A stretch of 64,000 nt of DNA from Micavibrio sp. UBA7689 (GCA_002482805.1 DLGR01000045.1:433-64432), one strand, 5' to 3'; shown: positions 45,131 through 54,079, counted from the stretch's first letter. The notes: generated by a model not told the origin, from the sequence alone. Numbers and translations: made by a program.

Positions 45131-46489
45131 ATGAGCCCTGCTGCCCTTAAAGAATATCTGAGCCGCGATTGGCGGATCCAAAAAGGCGACGCGTCGTTAT
45201 CGGACGTACACGCCTCCATCCCCGTCAAAAAGAAATGGGGTTCGGCGCGCCGTTTCGCGGCCTTCCTTGGCCCCGGTTACCTGGTTGCGGTGGGTTATAT
45301 GGACCCCGGCAACTGGGCAACCTCCCTCGCGGGCGGCGCACAATTCGGCTACACGCTTTTGGCCGTTGCCCTTATTTCGAATTTGATGGCGATCCTGTTG
45401 CAATCCTTGTGCGCACGCCTCGGCATTGCCGGCGGACGCGACCTGGCCCAAGCCTGCCGCGATGCGTATTCCAAACCTGTCGCATTCGTTTTGTGGCTGC
45501 TCGCGGAACTTGCGATTTGCGCCACCGATCTGGCGGAAGTCATCGGCACCGCCATCGGATTGTTGTTGCTGTTCGGTATCCCGATGGAAATCGGCGTGAT
45601 CATCACCGCGCTGGATGTATTTATCGTTCTGGCCTTCCAGCGTCTGGGCTTCCGTTGGATAGAGGCTTATATTGTTACATTGTTGATAGTAATCTTCGGA
45701 TGTTTCGGCGTGCAGATATTCCTGGCGCAACCCGATGTCTCTGCCGTGTTCGGCGGATTTATCCCGAGCACGGAAATAGTCACCAATCCCGCAATGCTCT
45801 ATATCGCACTCGGCATTATCGGTGCAACCGTGATGCCGCACAATTTATACCTGCATTCCGCTATTGTGCAAACGCGCCAGATAGGCCCCACAGATCCCGA
45901 AAAGCGCGAAGCGATCAAATTCGCCACGTGGGATTCTACTATCGCACTGATGATGGCGTTGTTCGTTAACGCATCCATTCTCATCCTCGCCGCTGCGGCG
46001 TTCCACACCAGCGGTCACACCGATATTGTCGAACTCGGCGAAGCGCACAGTCTTTTAACCCCGCTCCTCGGTGCCGCCATCGCCGCGCCGTTGTTCGCCA
46101 TTGCACTCTTGTGCTGTGGTTTGAATTCCACCGTCACCGCGACACTTTCGGGCCAGATCGTGATGGAAGGTTTCATCAATATCCGCATCCAGCCATGGAT
46201 GCGCCGTTTGATCACGCGCCTGATCGCCATCATCCCCGCGATCATCGTCACCATGATGTACGGTCAGGAAGGCACCGCGCATTTGCTCATCGCATCGCAA
46301 GTGGTGCTCAGCCTGCAACTGCCTTTCGCCGTTGTGCCGCTGGTATTGTTCACGATGGATAAGAAAAAACTCGGCAATTTCACCGCGCCGAAATGGGTAT
46401 CCGCATTGGCGATTTTGATCGCAATCATACTGATCACGCTCAACATCAAAATGTTGATCGCCGTCGGAACAAACTTTTTTGCAGGGTAA
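45131..46489 (+). CDS. mntH: Nramp-family Mn2+/divalent metal:H+ symporter
   Basis: A 452-residue inner-membrane transporter importing Mn2+ (and Fe2+) with protons. The metal-site motif of helix 1 is seen in [12 protein letters not shown] (Asp-Pro-Gly-Asn), and helix 6 carries [19 protein letters not shown], the conserved Met-Pro-His. About eleven hydrophobic segments are present. The first 37 residues are a polar extension. It is paired with divergent mntR, so expression should fall when manganese is plentiful. Confidence 0.95.
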   Translation: MSPAALKEYLSRDWRIQKGDASLSDVHASIPVKKKWGSARRFAAFLGPGYLVAVGYMDPGNWATSLAGGAQFGYTLLAVALISNLMAILLQSLCARLGIAGGRDLAQACRDAYSKPVAFVLWLLAELAICATDLAEVIGTAIGLLLLFGIPMEIGVIITALDVFIVLAFQRLGFRWIEAYIVTLLIVIFGCFGVQIFLAQPDVSAVFGGFIPSTEIVTNPAMLYIALGIIGATVMPHNLYLHSAIVQTRQIGPTDPEKREAIKFATWDSTIALMMALFVNASILILAAAAFHTSGHTDIVELGEAHSLLTPLLGAAIAAPLFAIALLCCGLNSTVTATLSGQIVMEGFINIRIQPWMRRLITRLIAIIPAIIVTMMYGQEGTAHLLIASQVVLSLQLPFAVVPLVLFTMDKKKLGNFTAPKWVSALAILIAIILITLNIKMLIAVGTNFFAG

Positions 46490-46495
46490 TTAAAA

Positions 46496-47554
46496 TTAGC
46501 GCTTAATCTGCATCGCACGTTCGTGCGGTGTGGGGGCGGCGGCCACTTGGTTACGGCCGTTATGTTTCGCCGTGTAAAGCGCGGCATCCGCACGTTCTAT
46601 AAGGCCGTGAACATCTTCTTCGGGATAGAATTGCGCGACTCCCACCGACATGGTGATGCGGCCCAGTAATTCGCCGTTGGAACGGTTGATGACTTCCTTG
46701 TTCGCCAGCGCTTTGCGCAATGATTCCGCCACGACGATACCGTGGTCCAGATTGGTTTCGGGCAGGATGATGACGAACTCTTCGCCGCCGTAACGCGCGG
46801 CGATGTCTTTACCTTTGATGCCGTCCGTCAGTGTGCGTGCGACAAGGCGCAAAACCTGATCGCCGACTTGGTGGCCGTAATTGTCGTTGAAAGATTTGAA
46901 ATGGTCGATGTCGAGCATAAGCAACGTGAATATGCGGCCCTGCTCTTTACAATCTTTGGAAAGACCGGTGATTTGTTCGTCGAAAGATTTGCGGTTTGAA
47001 AGCGAGGTCAGACCATCCGTCATGGCTTCACGGCGCACGCGCTCCAAATCACGTTTCAGTTCCTGCATGGCGACGGCGGAACGATCCAGTTGCACTTCGA
47101 GTTTGCGGTTATGCTCCATCATCTTGTTGGTGTCGGCCACAACACTTTTCAAAACGCTCGCCATTTCTTCGGGGCTTTTTACCGATGCAACGCGTTTGGA
47201 AACGCCGGTCAATGTCGTGGAGTATTCCGTTGTGGCTTCCTTGACGTTCGTCATCAGCGAGGAGACGTCTTGCAACGTTGCGTGAATTTGATCGGAGGCT
47301 TTCGTGTAAGCTTCCTGTTTTTTACGTTCCGACAAAAATTGTTCGTGGAACGCGCGGCAATCCATGCTGGTCAATTTGCCCTTCGCCTTGATCGCGGTAT
47401 CCATCGCTTTTTTCAGCTCGGCATGTGCGGAGGCATAATAAGTGTACCAGACTTCAAAATTGGTAGGGTCCGACGTAATGCCGTCTTTGTGCATGCGGGC
47501 CATGGCCTCGGCGGCCACGTTTTTGGCGAGATCTAGATCGTGATCGAATTGCAT
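46496..47554 (-). CDS. Diguanylate cyclase (GGDEF domain)
   Basis: A 352-residue cytoplasmic enzyme predicted to make cyclic di-GMP. The N-terminal 160 residues are helical without membrane segments and include a Trp/Tyr-rich patch (FEVWYTYYASAHAELKKAMD) found in similar alphaproteobacterial cyclases. A coiled coil leads to the GGDEF domain, with TDGLTSLSNRKSFDE and the active motif GGEEF at 256-260. The product-inhibition site RxxD is KGKD here, so feedback may be weak. The ATG at 47554 is preferred to an upstream TTG. A CtrA-type site lies about 100 bases upstream. Confidence 0.9.
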   Translation of the reverse strand: MQFDHDLDLAKNVAAEAMARMHKDGITSDPTNFEVWYTYYASAHAELKKAMDTAIKAKGKLTSMDCRAFHEQFLSERKKQEAYTKASDQIHATLQDVSSLMTNVKEATTEYSTTLTGVSKRVASVKSPEEMASVLKSVVADTNKMMEHNRKLEVQLDRSAVAMQELKRDLERVRREAMTDGLTSLSNRKSFDEQITGLSKDCKEQGRIFTLLMLDIDHFKSFNDNYGHQVGDQVLRLVARTLTDGIKGKDIAARYGGEEFVIILPETNLDHGIVVAESLRKALANKEVINRSNGELLGRITMSVGVAQFYPEEDVHGLIERADAALYTAKHNGRNQVAAAPTPHERAMQIKR

Positions 47555-47652
47555 GTGAAAGACCCGTAGTTCAGTGATGATTTCAGTTAAGACGTTCAAT
47601 AAATAAGGTTTTTCTTATATTATTATACTCTCCCATCGTAGCAGTCGGCCCG

Positions 47653-47667
47653 TTAAATCACCGTTAA
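47653..47667. promoter_or_regulatory. CtrA-type site TTAA-N7-TTAA
   Basis: TTAAATCACCGTTAA matches the CtrA consensus TTAA-N7-TTAA exactly. It lies in the gap between the LOG gene and the diguanylate cyclase gene, about 100 bases before the cyclase start. CtrA itself is not in the window, so binding is inferred. Confidence 0.4.
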
Positions 47668-47686
47668 GTGATTATGAAAAGAACGA

Positions 47687-48271
47687 CTAAATCCACTTGG
47701 TGGAAGGATCAAATCTTTCTACCGGAGCGCCTCTGAGCGCGTCCGGCACTTCGGCCACGGTTTCCACCACTTGGAACATGGTCAGATCCTCGGGGCGCAT
47801 GAATTTTTCATTCGAGATGTGCTGGATGGCCTCGATCATCTTGGTCCAGTAGCCGTTGATATTGACCATGACCACAGGCTTGTCGTGCAGGCCCAACTGT
47901 TTCCACGTTAAAAGCTCGAAGAATTCATCCAGCGTACCAAGGCCGCCCGCAAGGATGACAAACGCATCGGCACGGTCCACCATCATCTGTTTGCGGATAT
48001 GCATGGAATCGACGATATGAAGCTCGGTGAGGTCGTTATGTTCGATTTCCCGCGCCTGTATGTGCTGGGGGATAATGCCCACCACGCGTGCGCCGGATGA
48101 AAGCGCGGAATCCGCTACAAGGCCCATAAGCCCTACACGGCCACCGCCATAAACGACATTCCAGCCGCTGGCGGCAATCAATTTGCCCAGTTCTACGGCG
48201 GCATCCTTGTATTTTTGATCGACGCGGGAAGAAGACCCGCAATACACACAGACAGATTTGATTTCAGGCAT
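47687..48271 (-). CDS. LOG family protein (TIGR00730), nucleoside 5'-monophosphate phosphoribohydrolase-like
   Basis: A 194-residue Rossmann-fold protein. VCVYCGSSSR at the N-terminus, VYGGGRVGLMG and the active-site region RKQMMVDRADAF then AGGLGTLDEFFE are diagnostic. The usual motif is PGGxGTxxE; here Pro is replaced by Ala, while the catalytic Arg and Glu remain. Family members split AMP-type nucleotides to free base and ribose 5-phosphate (cytokinin-activating LOG in plants). The cellular role in bacteria is not well defined. Confidence 0.87.
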   Translation of the reverse strand: MPEIKSVCVYCGSSSRVDQKYKDAAVELGKLIAASGWNVVYGGGRVGLMGLVADSALSSGARVVGIIPQHIQAREIEHNDLTELHIVDSMHIRKQMMVDRADAFVILAGGLGTLDEFFELLTWKQLGLHDKPVVMVNINGYWTKMIEAIQHISNEKFMRPEDLTMFQVVETVAEVPDALRGAPVERFDPSTKWI

Positions 48272-48444
48272 AAATTCGTAACTTCGTTTCTTGTTGCTAT
48301 ACGTCCTATATTTAACTGTACCATCAAGGGGATAGGGATTACCAGCCCTGCGTAAAAAATGTATTTTTGCAGGCGCTCACACTAGGCAAAGGGCCGCAAA
48401 AGGCTATAATCGCCGCATCACCCGATAAAAGGAACGCCAAAGAC

Positions 48445-49158
48445 ATGAACGAACTTCTCGAAACCATCCGCAAAACCATGCTGATCGCGCCCCACCCCGC
48501 GGGCATACCTTTCATAGGCGGCGGACTTTTGGCCGCTCTGGTTTTCGCATTCTTCTCCTCGTTCCTTTTGGTGGTTGCGCTGATTTTCACTTTGTTTTGC
48601 GCGTACTTCTTTCGCGACCCCGACCGCATCGTTCCGCAAAAACCATCGCTCGTGGTTTCTCCTGCGGACGGCACCATCTCCCACATCACGGGCGATCTCT
48701 CGCTTCCTGCCGAAATCGCAGGCGCGGATGACGGACGCTATACGCGCATCAGCACGTTCTTGTCCGTGCTCGACGTTCACGTACAGCGTTTTCCCGTCGG
48801 CGGAAAAATCATCCGCAAAGTCTACACGCCCGGAAAATTCCTGAACGCCGATCTGGACAAGGCATCCGAAGACAATGAACGCTGCTCGGTTCTGATCGAA
48901 ACGCCGTCGGGCCACAAAGTCTGTGTTGTGCAGATTGCGGGCTTGATCGCGCGCCGCATTTTGAACGACGCCAAAGAAGAGGGCGATGCCAGATCAGGCG
49001 AGCGTTTCGGCATCATCCGTTTTGGTTCCCGCGTCGATGTTTATCTGCCCGAGGGCGTTTCCCCGCTGGTTATCACGGGACAAAAGGCCATCGGGGGCGA
49101 AACCGTCTTCGCAGACTTCGCTTCGACGGAACCTTCGCGCGAGGGAGCGCTTTTGTAA
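48445..49158 (+). CDS. psd: Phosphatidylserine decarboxylase (short form)
   Basis: This enzyme decarboxylates phosphatidylserine to phosphatidylethanolamine at the inner membrane. The 237-residue protein is the short Psd type: two membrane segments at about 20-60, RDPDRIVPQKPSLVVSPADG, the STFLSVLDVHVQRFPVGG block, and the self-cleavage site FGSRVDVYLPEG, where Gly-Ser is split to give the pyruvoyl group. AAAAGG precedes the ATG at 48445; the longer open frame upstream is unlikely. pssA follows after three bases, making a psd-pssA unit. Confidence 0.94.
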   Translation: MNELLETIRKTMLIAPHPAGIPFIGGGLLAALVFAFFSSFLLVVALIFTLFCAYFFRDPDRIVPQKPSLVVSPADGTISHITGDLSLPAEIAGADDGRYTRISTFLSVLDVHVQRFPVGGKIIRKVYTPGKFLNADLDKASEDNERCSVLIETPSGHKVCVVQIAGLIARRILNDAKEEGDARSGERFGIIRFGSRVDVYLPEGVSPLVITGQKAIGGETVFADFASTEPSREGALL

Positions 49159-49161
49159 TAT

Positions 49162-50016
49162 ATGAATGTCAGCGATTTCAAACCGAAGGACGCAAACGGC
49201 AACGCTCAGGGCTTTAACGCGCTGGGTCTGAACCGTTTCATCCCGAACCTGATGACGCTGTGTGCGCTCGCCGCGGGCCTAACGGCCATTCAATATGCTT
49301 GGGACAATCTTTGGGAAAAAGCCGTGCTGGCGATTTTGATCGCGGTCGTGCTCGACGCCATGGACGGTGCGACCGCACGATTGCTCAAAGCCACCAGCGA
49401 ATTCGGTGCGCAGCTTGATTCATTGTCCGACTTCCTTGCCTTCGGTGTTGCACCCTCAATCATTCTGTATTCATGGATATTGGAAGAATCCGGCAAAGTC
49501 GGCTGGATCGCGATGATCGTTTTTGCAGCAGCATCCGCGCTCCGCCTCGCGCGTTTCAATTCCACGCAAGGAAAATTGCCTGACTGGAAAAAGAAATTTT
49601 TCTCGGGCGTTCCTGCACCCGCAGGCGCGGGCCTCGCGCTTTTGCCGCTTATCATCTGGCTGCAATTCGACAACGATGCATTCGTCGAATATAAATTCGC
49701 ATCCCCGCTGGTAGGCTTGTGGACGATCTTCGTCGCAGGTTTGATGGTCAGCCGTATTCCGACATTCTCCACCAAGATGATCCGCCTGCCCGCCAAGATG
49801 GGCATGCCCGCGCTGGCTTTGGCGGCGCTACTGATCGCCGCGCTCGTGCACGCTCCGTGGCCGACATTGACCGTCATGGGGATCGCCTATATCGCCTGCG
49901 TGCCGTTCGCGGTTCAAAAATTCCGCGCCATGCAAAAAGAATATGCGGATGACGAAGACCTCACCGACCTCGCCATAGGCGCAAACACGCCCGAAGAATT
50001 TTCATCGAACGAATAA
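49162..50016 (+). CDS. pssA: CDP-diacylglycerol-serine O-phosphatidyltransferase
   Basis: It makes phosphatidylserine from CDP-diacylglycerol and serine, the step before Psd. The 284-residue membrane protein carries the full CDP-alcohol phosphatidyltransferase signature D-x2-DG-x2-AR-x8-G-x3-D-x3-D, from DAMDGATAR through GAQLDSLSD at about 74-99. NRFIPNLMTLCALAAGL is the typical start of the type II PssA, and several membrane helices follow. It is in one operon with psd (three-base gap) and the next gene (23-base gap). Confidence 0.94.
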   Translation: MNVSDFKPKDANGNAQGFNALGLNRFIPNLMTLCALAAGLTAIQYAWDNLWEKAVLAILIAVVLDAMDGATARLLKATSEFGAQLDSLSDFLAFGVAPSIILYSWILEESGKVGWIAMIVFAAASALRLARFNSTQGKLPDWKKKFFSGVPAPAGAGLALLPLIIWLQFDNDAFVEYKFASPLVGLWTIFVAGLMVSRIPTFSTKMIRLPAKMGMPALALAALLIAALVHAPWPTLTVMGIAYIACVPFAVQKFRAMQKEYADDEDLTDLAIGANTPEEFSSNE

Positions 50017-50039
50017 ATTTATACTGAAGGGGAAAGATT

Positions 50040-50621
50040 ATGATCGACGCACTGCTCCGCAACAAAATCACACCGCATCTCGACCGCATCGCCCCGCGCG
50101 TAGCGCAAAGCGGATTGACCGCCAACAAACTCACGCTTCTGGCTTTGGGTTTCGGTCTTTCCGCCTGTTTCTTCGCGGCGTTGGCGATTTATCCGCTGGC
50201 GTTCGTATTCTTTTTGGCCAGCAGATTTTTTGACGGTCTGGACGGCGCGGTCGCGCGCTCCACGGGTGAAACCAATCTGGGGTCGTTCCTTGATTTCTTT
50301 TGCGACTTCGCCGTGTTCGCGGCATTCCCGCTATTCTTTGTTATGGGCGCCCCTGAACACTTCTGGTCGGCACCTGTATTACTTTTTTCCTACGTGCTGA
50401 TGATGAACGCCTATCTGCTGCATCACCTGTTCGCCTTGCGCACGGGCGCACCGCAAGGCGCGGTCGGCGGCATTGTGGAGAACACGGAAATGATCGTGTT
50501 CATCCTGCTCTGCTGTCTTTTTCCTATGGGATTTTCGGCCTTCGCGATTTTCTTCGCGCTGATGTGCTTGGCCACCGCCGGACTACGCACACTCAAAATC
50601 ATTCAACTGTTAAAAGCTTAA
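50040..50621 (+). CDS. Second CDP-alcohol phosphatidyltransferase, acceptor unknown
   Basis: A 193-residue integral membrane enzyme with about six hydrophobic segments. The signature FDGLDGAVAR, then GSFLDFFCD, is present with all aspartates, but only seven residues separate AR from the glycine (PssA next door has eight). The alcohol acceptor cannot be told; it is not obviously PgsA. AAGGGG precedes the ATG. Placement right after psd-pssA suggests a role in the same phospholipid pool. Confidence 0.85.
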   Translation: MIDALLRNKITPHLDRIAPRVAQSGLTANKLTLLALGFGLSACFFAALAIYPLAFVFFLASRFFDGLDGAVARSTGETNLGSFLDFFCDFAVFAAFPLFFVMGAPEHFWSAPVLLFSYVLMMNAYLLHHLFALRTGAPQGAVGGIVENTEMIVFILLCCLFPMGFSAFAIFFALMCLATAGLRTLKIIQLLKA

Positions 50622-51023
50622 TTAACCGGGACCGCTACCTAAACCGGGGCCTGTCGCGTATTGCTGCATAGCGGGAGCCGCGACCTTGACTTCCGGTTCT
50701 TCGACTTCCATGCCGTCTTCGGATTTATCGCGGAAGAAGTCGAATATAGCACCTGTGGCTTCGCCAATCGTCTTTGCGACTTGTGATCCGAAGTAGCCGA
50801 CATCGCCCCTGTTCATTTGGGCGCCCTCAATATCTGCGAAGGAAGCAAGAGATTGTCCCGCGTTCGTAGCGCGTTCAACGGTTGCGCCGTCACCGCGCGG
50901 CAAATTAACTGCGGCGGCGGTAATGCCGAGATTGGCTTCATTCGCGGGTGCGATAGAGGATACACCGGCATTGACGCCCATATCTTCTTCGTTTTGTCTG
51001 AGTAATGCTGAAGGGCTGCTCAT
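50622..51023 (-). CDS. Hypothetical protein with C-terminal QQY...GLGSGP motif
   Basis: A 133-residue protein I do not recognise. It is rich in Ala, Gly and Ser, with no signal peptide or membrane segment. A short helix GEATGAIFDFFRDKSED lies near residue 90. It ends QQYATGPGLGSGPG. The upstream gene product contains QQYSPSMGLGSGPS in its C-terminal part, so the two probably share a binding partner or sorting step. The genes are three bases apart and likely form an operon. It ends tail-to-tail with the phosphatidyltransferase gene (TAATTA). Confidence 0.65.
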   Translation of the reverse strand: MSSPSALLRQNEEDMGVNAGVSSIAPANEANLGITAAAVNLPRGDGATVERATNAGQSLASFADIEGAQMNRGDVGYFGSQVAKTIGEATGAIFDFFRDKSEDGMEVEEPEVKVAAPAMQQYATGPGLGSGPG

Positions 51024-51026
51024 ATT

Positions 51027-51818
51027 CTATGCTCCTGCCGCGGATGTTTGATCGACGTAATTGTCACGTGCTTCGGACAATAACTCATTGGGACGAATGC
51101 TCGGACCGCTGCCAAGACCCATCGAAGGTGAATATTGTTGTGCCTGGCCGAGCTGCGCGGAGTGCTCCTGGCGCACACGCTGCACGCTTTCCAGCGCTTT
51201 TTCCGAAGCCAGTTCCTGACCAAAAGTCATGCGTTTTGCTTCCTGCACCGAATTCATGCGGCGTTCCACACCCGTCCACGTAGATGTTGAACCTGCTTCA
51301 TCCTGACCTCTTAAAGAAGTCGAGGAAATGCTGGAGCGTTCCAGCAAGCCTGCGCTGGAATCACTGGAACGGCGAAGTGGTGTAACATTCGACGCCGCAC
51401 CAGTATCGTTGCCTGCGCCGAAAACTGATGGCGTTGCAGGCGCACGGTAGACACCGGGCGATTTGCTGATACCGAAGAAATCATCCGCACTGCGTGCGGT
51501 AGCGGGGGCCATGCCGCCCAGATTTTTGGCGGGATCGCGGCCCAATGTGTCACCCAGAAAATCCGCAACCGTGGAAATGACTTTAAGGCCCGAAGCCTCT
51601 GCGGCGATATCGCCGTATAATTTGGATTCGCTGCTGCCGTGTGCGGCGCCTGCGATTTGGCTTTCCGCTTGCGTAACGCGGCCGCCTTCTTCTTTGGCTG
51701 TTGTAACGGTGGCTTTTGCTTGGCGCTCGATCTCGTCGACCTGCCCCCTGCCCATATCGACATGGGCTTCAGGTACATGTCCCGTATCTTTATTGACCGT
51801 GTATTCTTGCAAAGACAT
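51027..51818 (-). CDS. Hypothetical Ser/Ala-rich protein, partner of the preceding gene
   Basis: A 263-residue protein of unknown family. The N-terminal third is a charged helix (VDEIERQAKATVTTAKEEGG), the middle is Ser/Thr/Pro-rich and probably unstructured, and the C-terminal third is helical (FGQELASEKALESVQRVRQE). QQYSPSMGLGSGPS at about 228-241 matches the end of the adjacent gene product. No signal peptide is seen, though Ser/Gly-rich cytoplasmic proteins can be substrates of signal-less export. AAGGGG precedes the ATG. A CtrA-type site lies about 140 bases upstream. Confidence 0.65.
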   Translation of the reverse strand: MSLQEYTVNKDTGHVPEAHVDMGRGQVDEIERQAKATVTTAKEEGGRVTQAESQIAGAAHGSSESKLYGDIAAEASGLKVISTVADFLGDTLGRDPAKNLGGMAPATARSADDFFGISKSPGVYRAPATPSVFGAGNDTGAASNVTPLRRSSDSSAGLLERSSISSTSLRGQDEAGSTSTWTGVERRMNSVQEAKRMTFGQELASEKALESVQRVRQEHSAQLGQAQQYSPSMGLGSGPSIRPNELLSEARDNYVDQTSAAGA

Positions 51819-51956
51819 TGTTTAAACCCCTTAAACCCCGCGGAAACTTCAGACACCAACATACAAGGAATGCCTTAAATTCCGCCTAATATACATTAAG
51901 AGTACCTTATACGGCTTACAAAACTCAAATTTGCCGAATACTTGAGCAGAATCCCA

Positions 51957-51971
51957 TTAAATCTTTTTTAA
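51957..51971. promoter_or_regulatory. CtrA-type site TTAA-N7-TTAA
   Basis: TTAAATCTTTTTTAA, followed by CC, matches TTAA-N7-TTAAC. It is placed in the 161-base gap upstream of the two-gene unknown operon and just beyond the yifB stop codon. The rest of that gap is AT-rich with no other clear element. Confidence 0.4.
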
Positions 51972-51979
51972 CCAGTATC

Positions 51980-53494
51980 TTACGCGTTGCGCAAACGGCG
52001 GTAGGAGAGCGCTTCGGCCACATGGTTTTCTTTGATTTCGACGCTTTCGGCGAGATCCGCGATGGTCAGCGCCACTTTCAACAAACGGTGATAGGCCCGT
52101 GCCGACAATTTCATGCGGTCCGCGGCGTTGAGGAAGATAGTGTGCGCGGCAGAAGAGATAGGCAGATGTTTATCGAGCCACTCGGCATTGGCCTGCGCGT
52201 TCGTCAAAATACCTTGGTCAGCAAAACGCTCCTGCTGGATATCGCGCGCGTAGGCGACACGTTTTGCCACCTCCGCTGATTTTTCGCCTGCACCTTTTTC
52301 GGCGAGATCGATGAGGCTCACTGCGCCGACTTCCACCTGAATGTCGATGCGATCCAGCAATGGGCCCGACAATTTGTTCTGGTATTCGCCGCCGCAACGC
52401 GGTGCTTTCGTACATTCCTGTTCGGGATCGCCCAGATAACCGCAACGGCACGGATTCATCGCCGCAATCAATTGAAACGCGGCAGGATATGTCACGTGCG
52501 CATTCGCGCGTGCCACCACCACCTCGCCAGTCTCCAAAGGCTGGCGCAAAGACTCCAATGTTCCGCGCGCGAATTCGGGAAGTTCGTCCAAAAACAATAC
52601 GCCGCGATGCGCGAGCGATATTTCACCGGGCTTCACGCGATGCCCGCCGCCGACCAGCGCAGGCAATGACGCCGAATGATGCGGATCGCGGAACGGACGC
52701 GTCTTGATCAATCCGCCTTCGGGCAACGCCCCCGCCAAAGAATGGATCATGGATACTTCCAGCGCTTCGCGAGGGCTAAGCGGCGGCAATATGCCGGGCA
52801 GGCACGATGACAGCATCGATTTGCCCGCGCCGGGCGGGCCGATAAGCAAAAGATTGTGACCGCCTGCGGCGGCAACTTCCAATGCGCGTTTTGCGCTCTC
52901 CTGCCCCTTCACTTGGGAAAGATCAGGCACACGCCGCGCGCTGTCATTTGCTTCAAGCACTTTCGGTTGCGGCCGCGAAAGAACTTGCGTGCCTTTGATA
53001 TGGTTGATGATTTGCAAAAGATTGGATGCCGCCAAAATTTCCAGATCGCCCGCCCATGCGGCTTCGCCCCCGCAATCTTCAGGACAGATAAGCGAGTTGT
53101 CGTTGCTCCCTGCATGGATAGCGGCAGGCAAAACACCCGCAACGGCGCGAATGCCGGCATCCAGCGACAGCTCGCCGAGCACGACATATTTTTCCATCTC
53201 TTCTTTGGGCAGAATTTCCATGGCTGTCAAAAGTCCGAGCGCAATGGGCAAATCGTAATGCGACCCTTCTTTCATGACATCTGCAGGGGCCAAATTCACG
53301 GTCAATCTTTTGGCTGGAAGCGCGATACCAAGTGCATGAAGCGCCGCGCGCACACGTTCCTTGCTTTCCGCCACGGCTTTGTCGGGCAATCCCACGATCG
53401 TAAAGGCCGGTAAACCGTTGGATATCTGAACTTGAACGTCAATGGATTGAACATCCACACCTTGAAAGGCTATCGTCGATATTCTGGCTACCAT
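51980..53494 (-). CDS. comM: YifB/ComM family Mg-chelatase-like AAA+ ATPase
   Basis: A 504-residue hexameric helicase relative. The N-terminal ChlI/Lon-protease-like domain (about 20-140, with GLPAFTIVGLPDKAVAESKE) precedes the AAA+ core: Walker A LIGPPGAGKS near 218-227 and the Walker B equivalent LFLDELPEF. ISLAHRGVLFLDELPEF and AAMNPCRCGYLGD with its cysteines are family marks. In Vibrio, ComM drives branch migration during integration of transformed DNA, but homologues occur widely in non-competent bacteria. Its start overlaps the SET-domain gene by seven bases. Confidence 0.92.
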   Translation of the reverse strand: MVARISTIAFQGVDVQSIDVQVQISNGLPAFTIVGLPDKAVAESKERVRAALHALGIALPAKRLTVNLAPADVMKEGSHYDLPIALGLLTAMEILPKEEMEKYVVLGELSLDAGIRAVAGVLPAAIHAGSNDNSLICPEDCGGEAAWAGDLEILAASNLLQIINHIKGTQVLSRPQPKVLEANDSARRVPDLSQVKGQESAKRALEVAAAGGHNLLLIGPPGAGKSMLSSCLPGILPPLSPREALEVSMIHSLAGALPEGGLIKTRPFRDPHHSASLPALVGGGHRVKPGEISLAHRGVLFLDELPEFARGTLESLRQPLETGEVVVARANAHVTYPAAFQLIAAMNPCRCGYLGDPEQECTKAPRCGGEYQNKLSGPLLDRIDIQVEVGAVSLIDLAEKGAGEKSAEVAKRVAYARDIQQERFADQGILTNAQANAEWLDKHLPISSAAHTIFLNAADRMKLSARAYHRLLKVALTIADLAESVEIKENHVAEALSYRRLRNA

Positions 53495-53943
53495 GATTTT
53501 TGCCTTCCTTTCTCGGGCGCGGGATCAAACCATAGTTTTCCGCCGCCATAAGAAATGCAGATTTCCTGATGGGCAAGAATGCCGATGGTTGCCCTCAAAA
53601 TGAAATACACCGCGCGGTCTTTAACGATCATTTGCACGGCCGCGTTGGGTTTATCCGAATGGTTGCACATCGAAACCGCACCAAGCGCCAGCAAACCTGT
53701 CTTGTCCTTTTCGGAAATCCCTAAAATATCGGCGTCTTCTTGGGCCAGCGATTTGGCCAGAAAATAGTAATTATAAAGATGAGTTTTATTAATGGCCGCG
53801 GCATCTGTTTCATTAAAAACAATGGCAGGCGCCACTTCCAAAATCGTTTCGCCGATAATTATATCGCGGCAGAACAGGCCAAAGCCTTTGTCGGGCACAT
53901 GCTTTAAATACAACCCCGAAAGCCTGTCCAAGTTTTCGATCAT
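53488..53943 (-). CDS. Small SET-domain protein
   Basis: A 151-residue protein consisting of little more than a SET domain, the fold of protein lysine methyltransferases. KGFGLFCRDIIIGETILEVAP is the N-SET strand pair; CNHSDKPNA holds the conserved NHS-x-x-PN SAM-binding motif; EICISYGGG holds the catalytic tyrosine. It is a compact bacterial SET protein without pre- or post-SET cysteine clusters. The substrate is unknown; seven-base overlap with comM suggests co-expression. The ATG at 53943 is taken over an upstream TTG. Confidence 0.85.
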   Translation of the reverse strand: MIENLDRLSGLYLKHVPDKGFGLFCRDIIIGETILEVAPAIVFNETDAAAINKTHLYNYYFLAKSLAQEDADILGISEKDKTGLLALGAVSMCNHSDKPNAAVQMIVKDRAVYFILRATIGILAHQEICISYGGGKLWFDPAPEKGRQKSW

Positions 53944-53966
53944 ATTCCATCTATGCCACAACAACC

Positions 53967-53988
53967 TAAAGGGGAAAAGAGCCCTTTA
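53967..53988. promoter_or_regulatory. Inverted repeat between divergent genes
   Basis: TAAAGGG and CCCTTTA form a perfect 7-bp inverted repeat with an eight-base spacer, 23 bases upstream of the SET gene start and 91 before the next gene. It may be an operator shared by both; the evidence is symmetry alone. Confidence 0.3.
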
Positions 53989-54079
53989 ACCCTTCATTCA
54001 TTTTTCCTTAAATAACTGTTCATCTAATGCGGGTACAAAGGGAATTGAAACTGAACTTATCCTTTCGGGAAACACCACC

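Noticed and set aside
47687..48271. LOG protein as a lysine decarboxylase
   Set aside because: That is an old mis-annotation of this family; the motif is that of phosphoribohydrolases.
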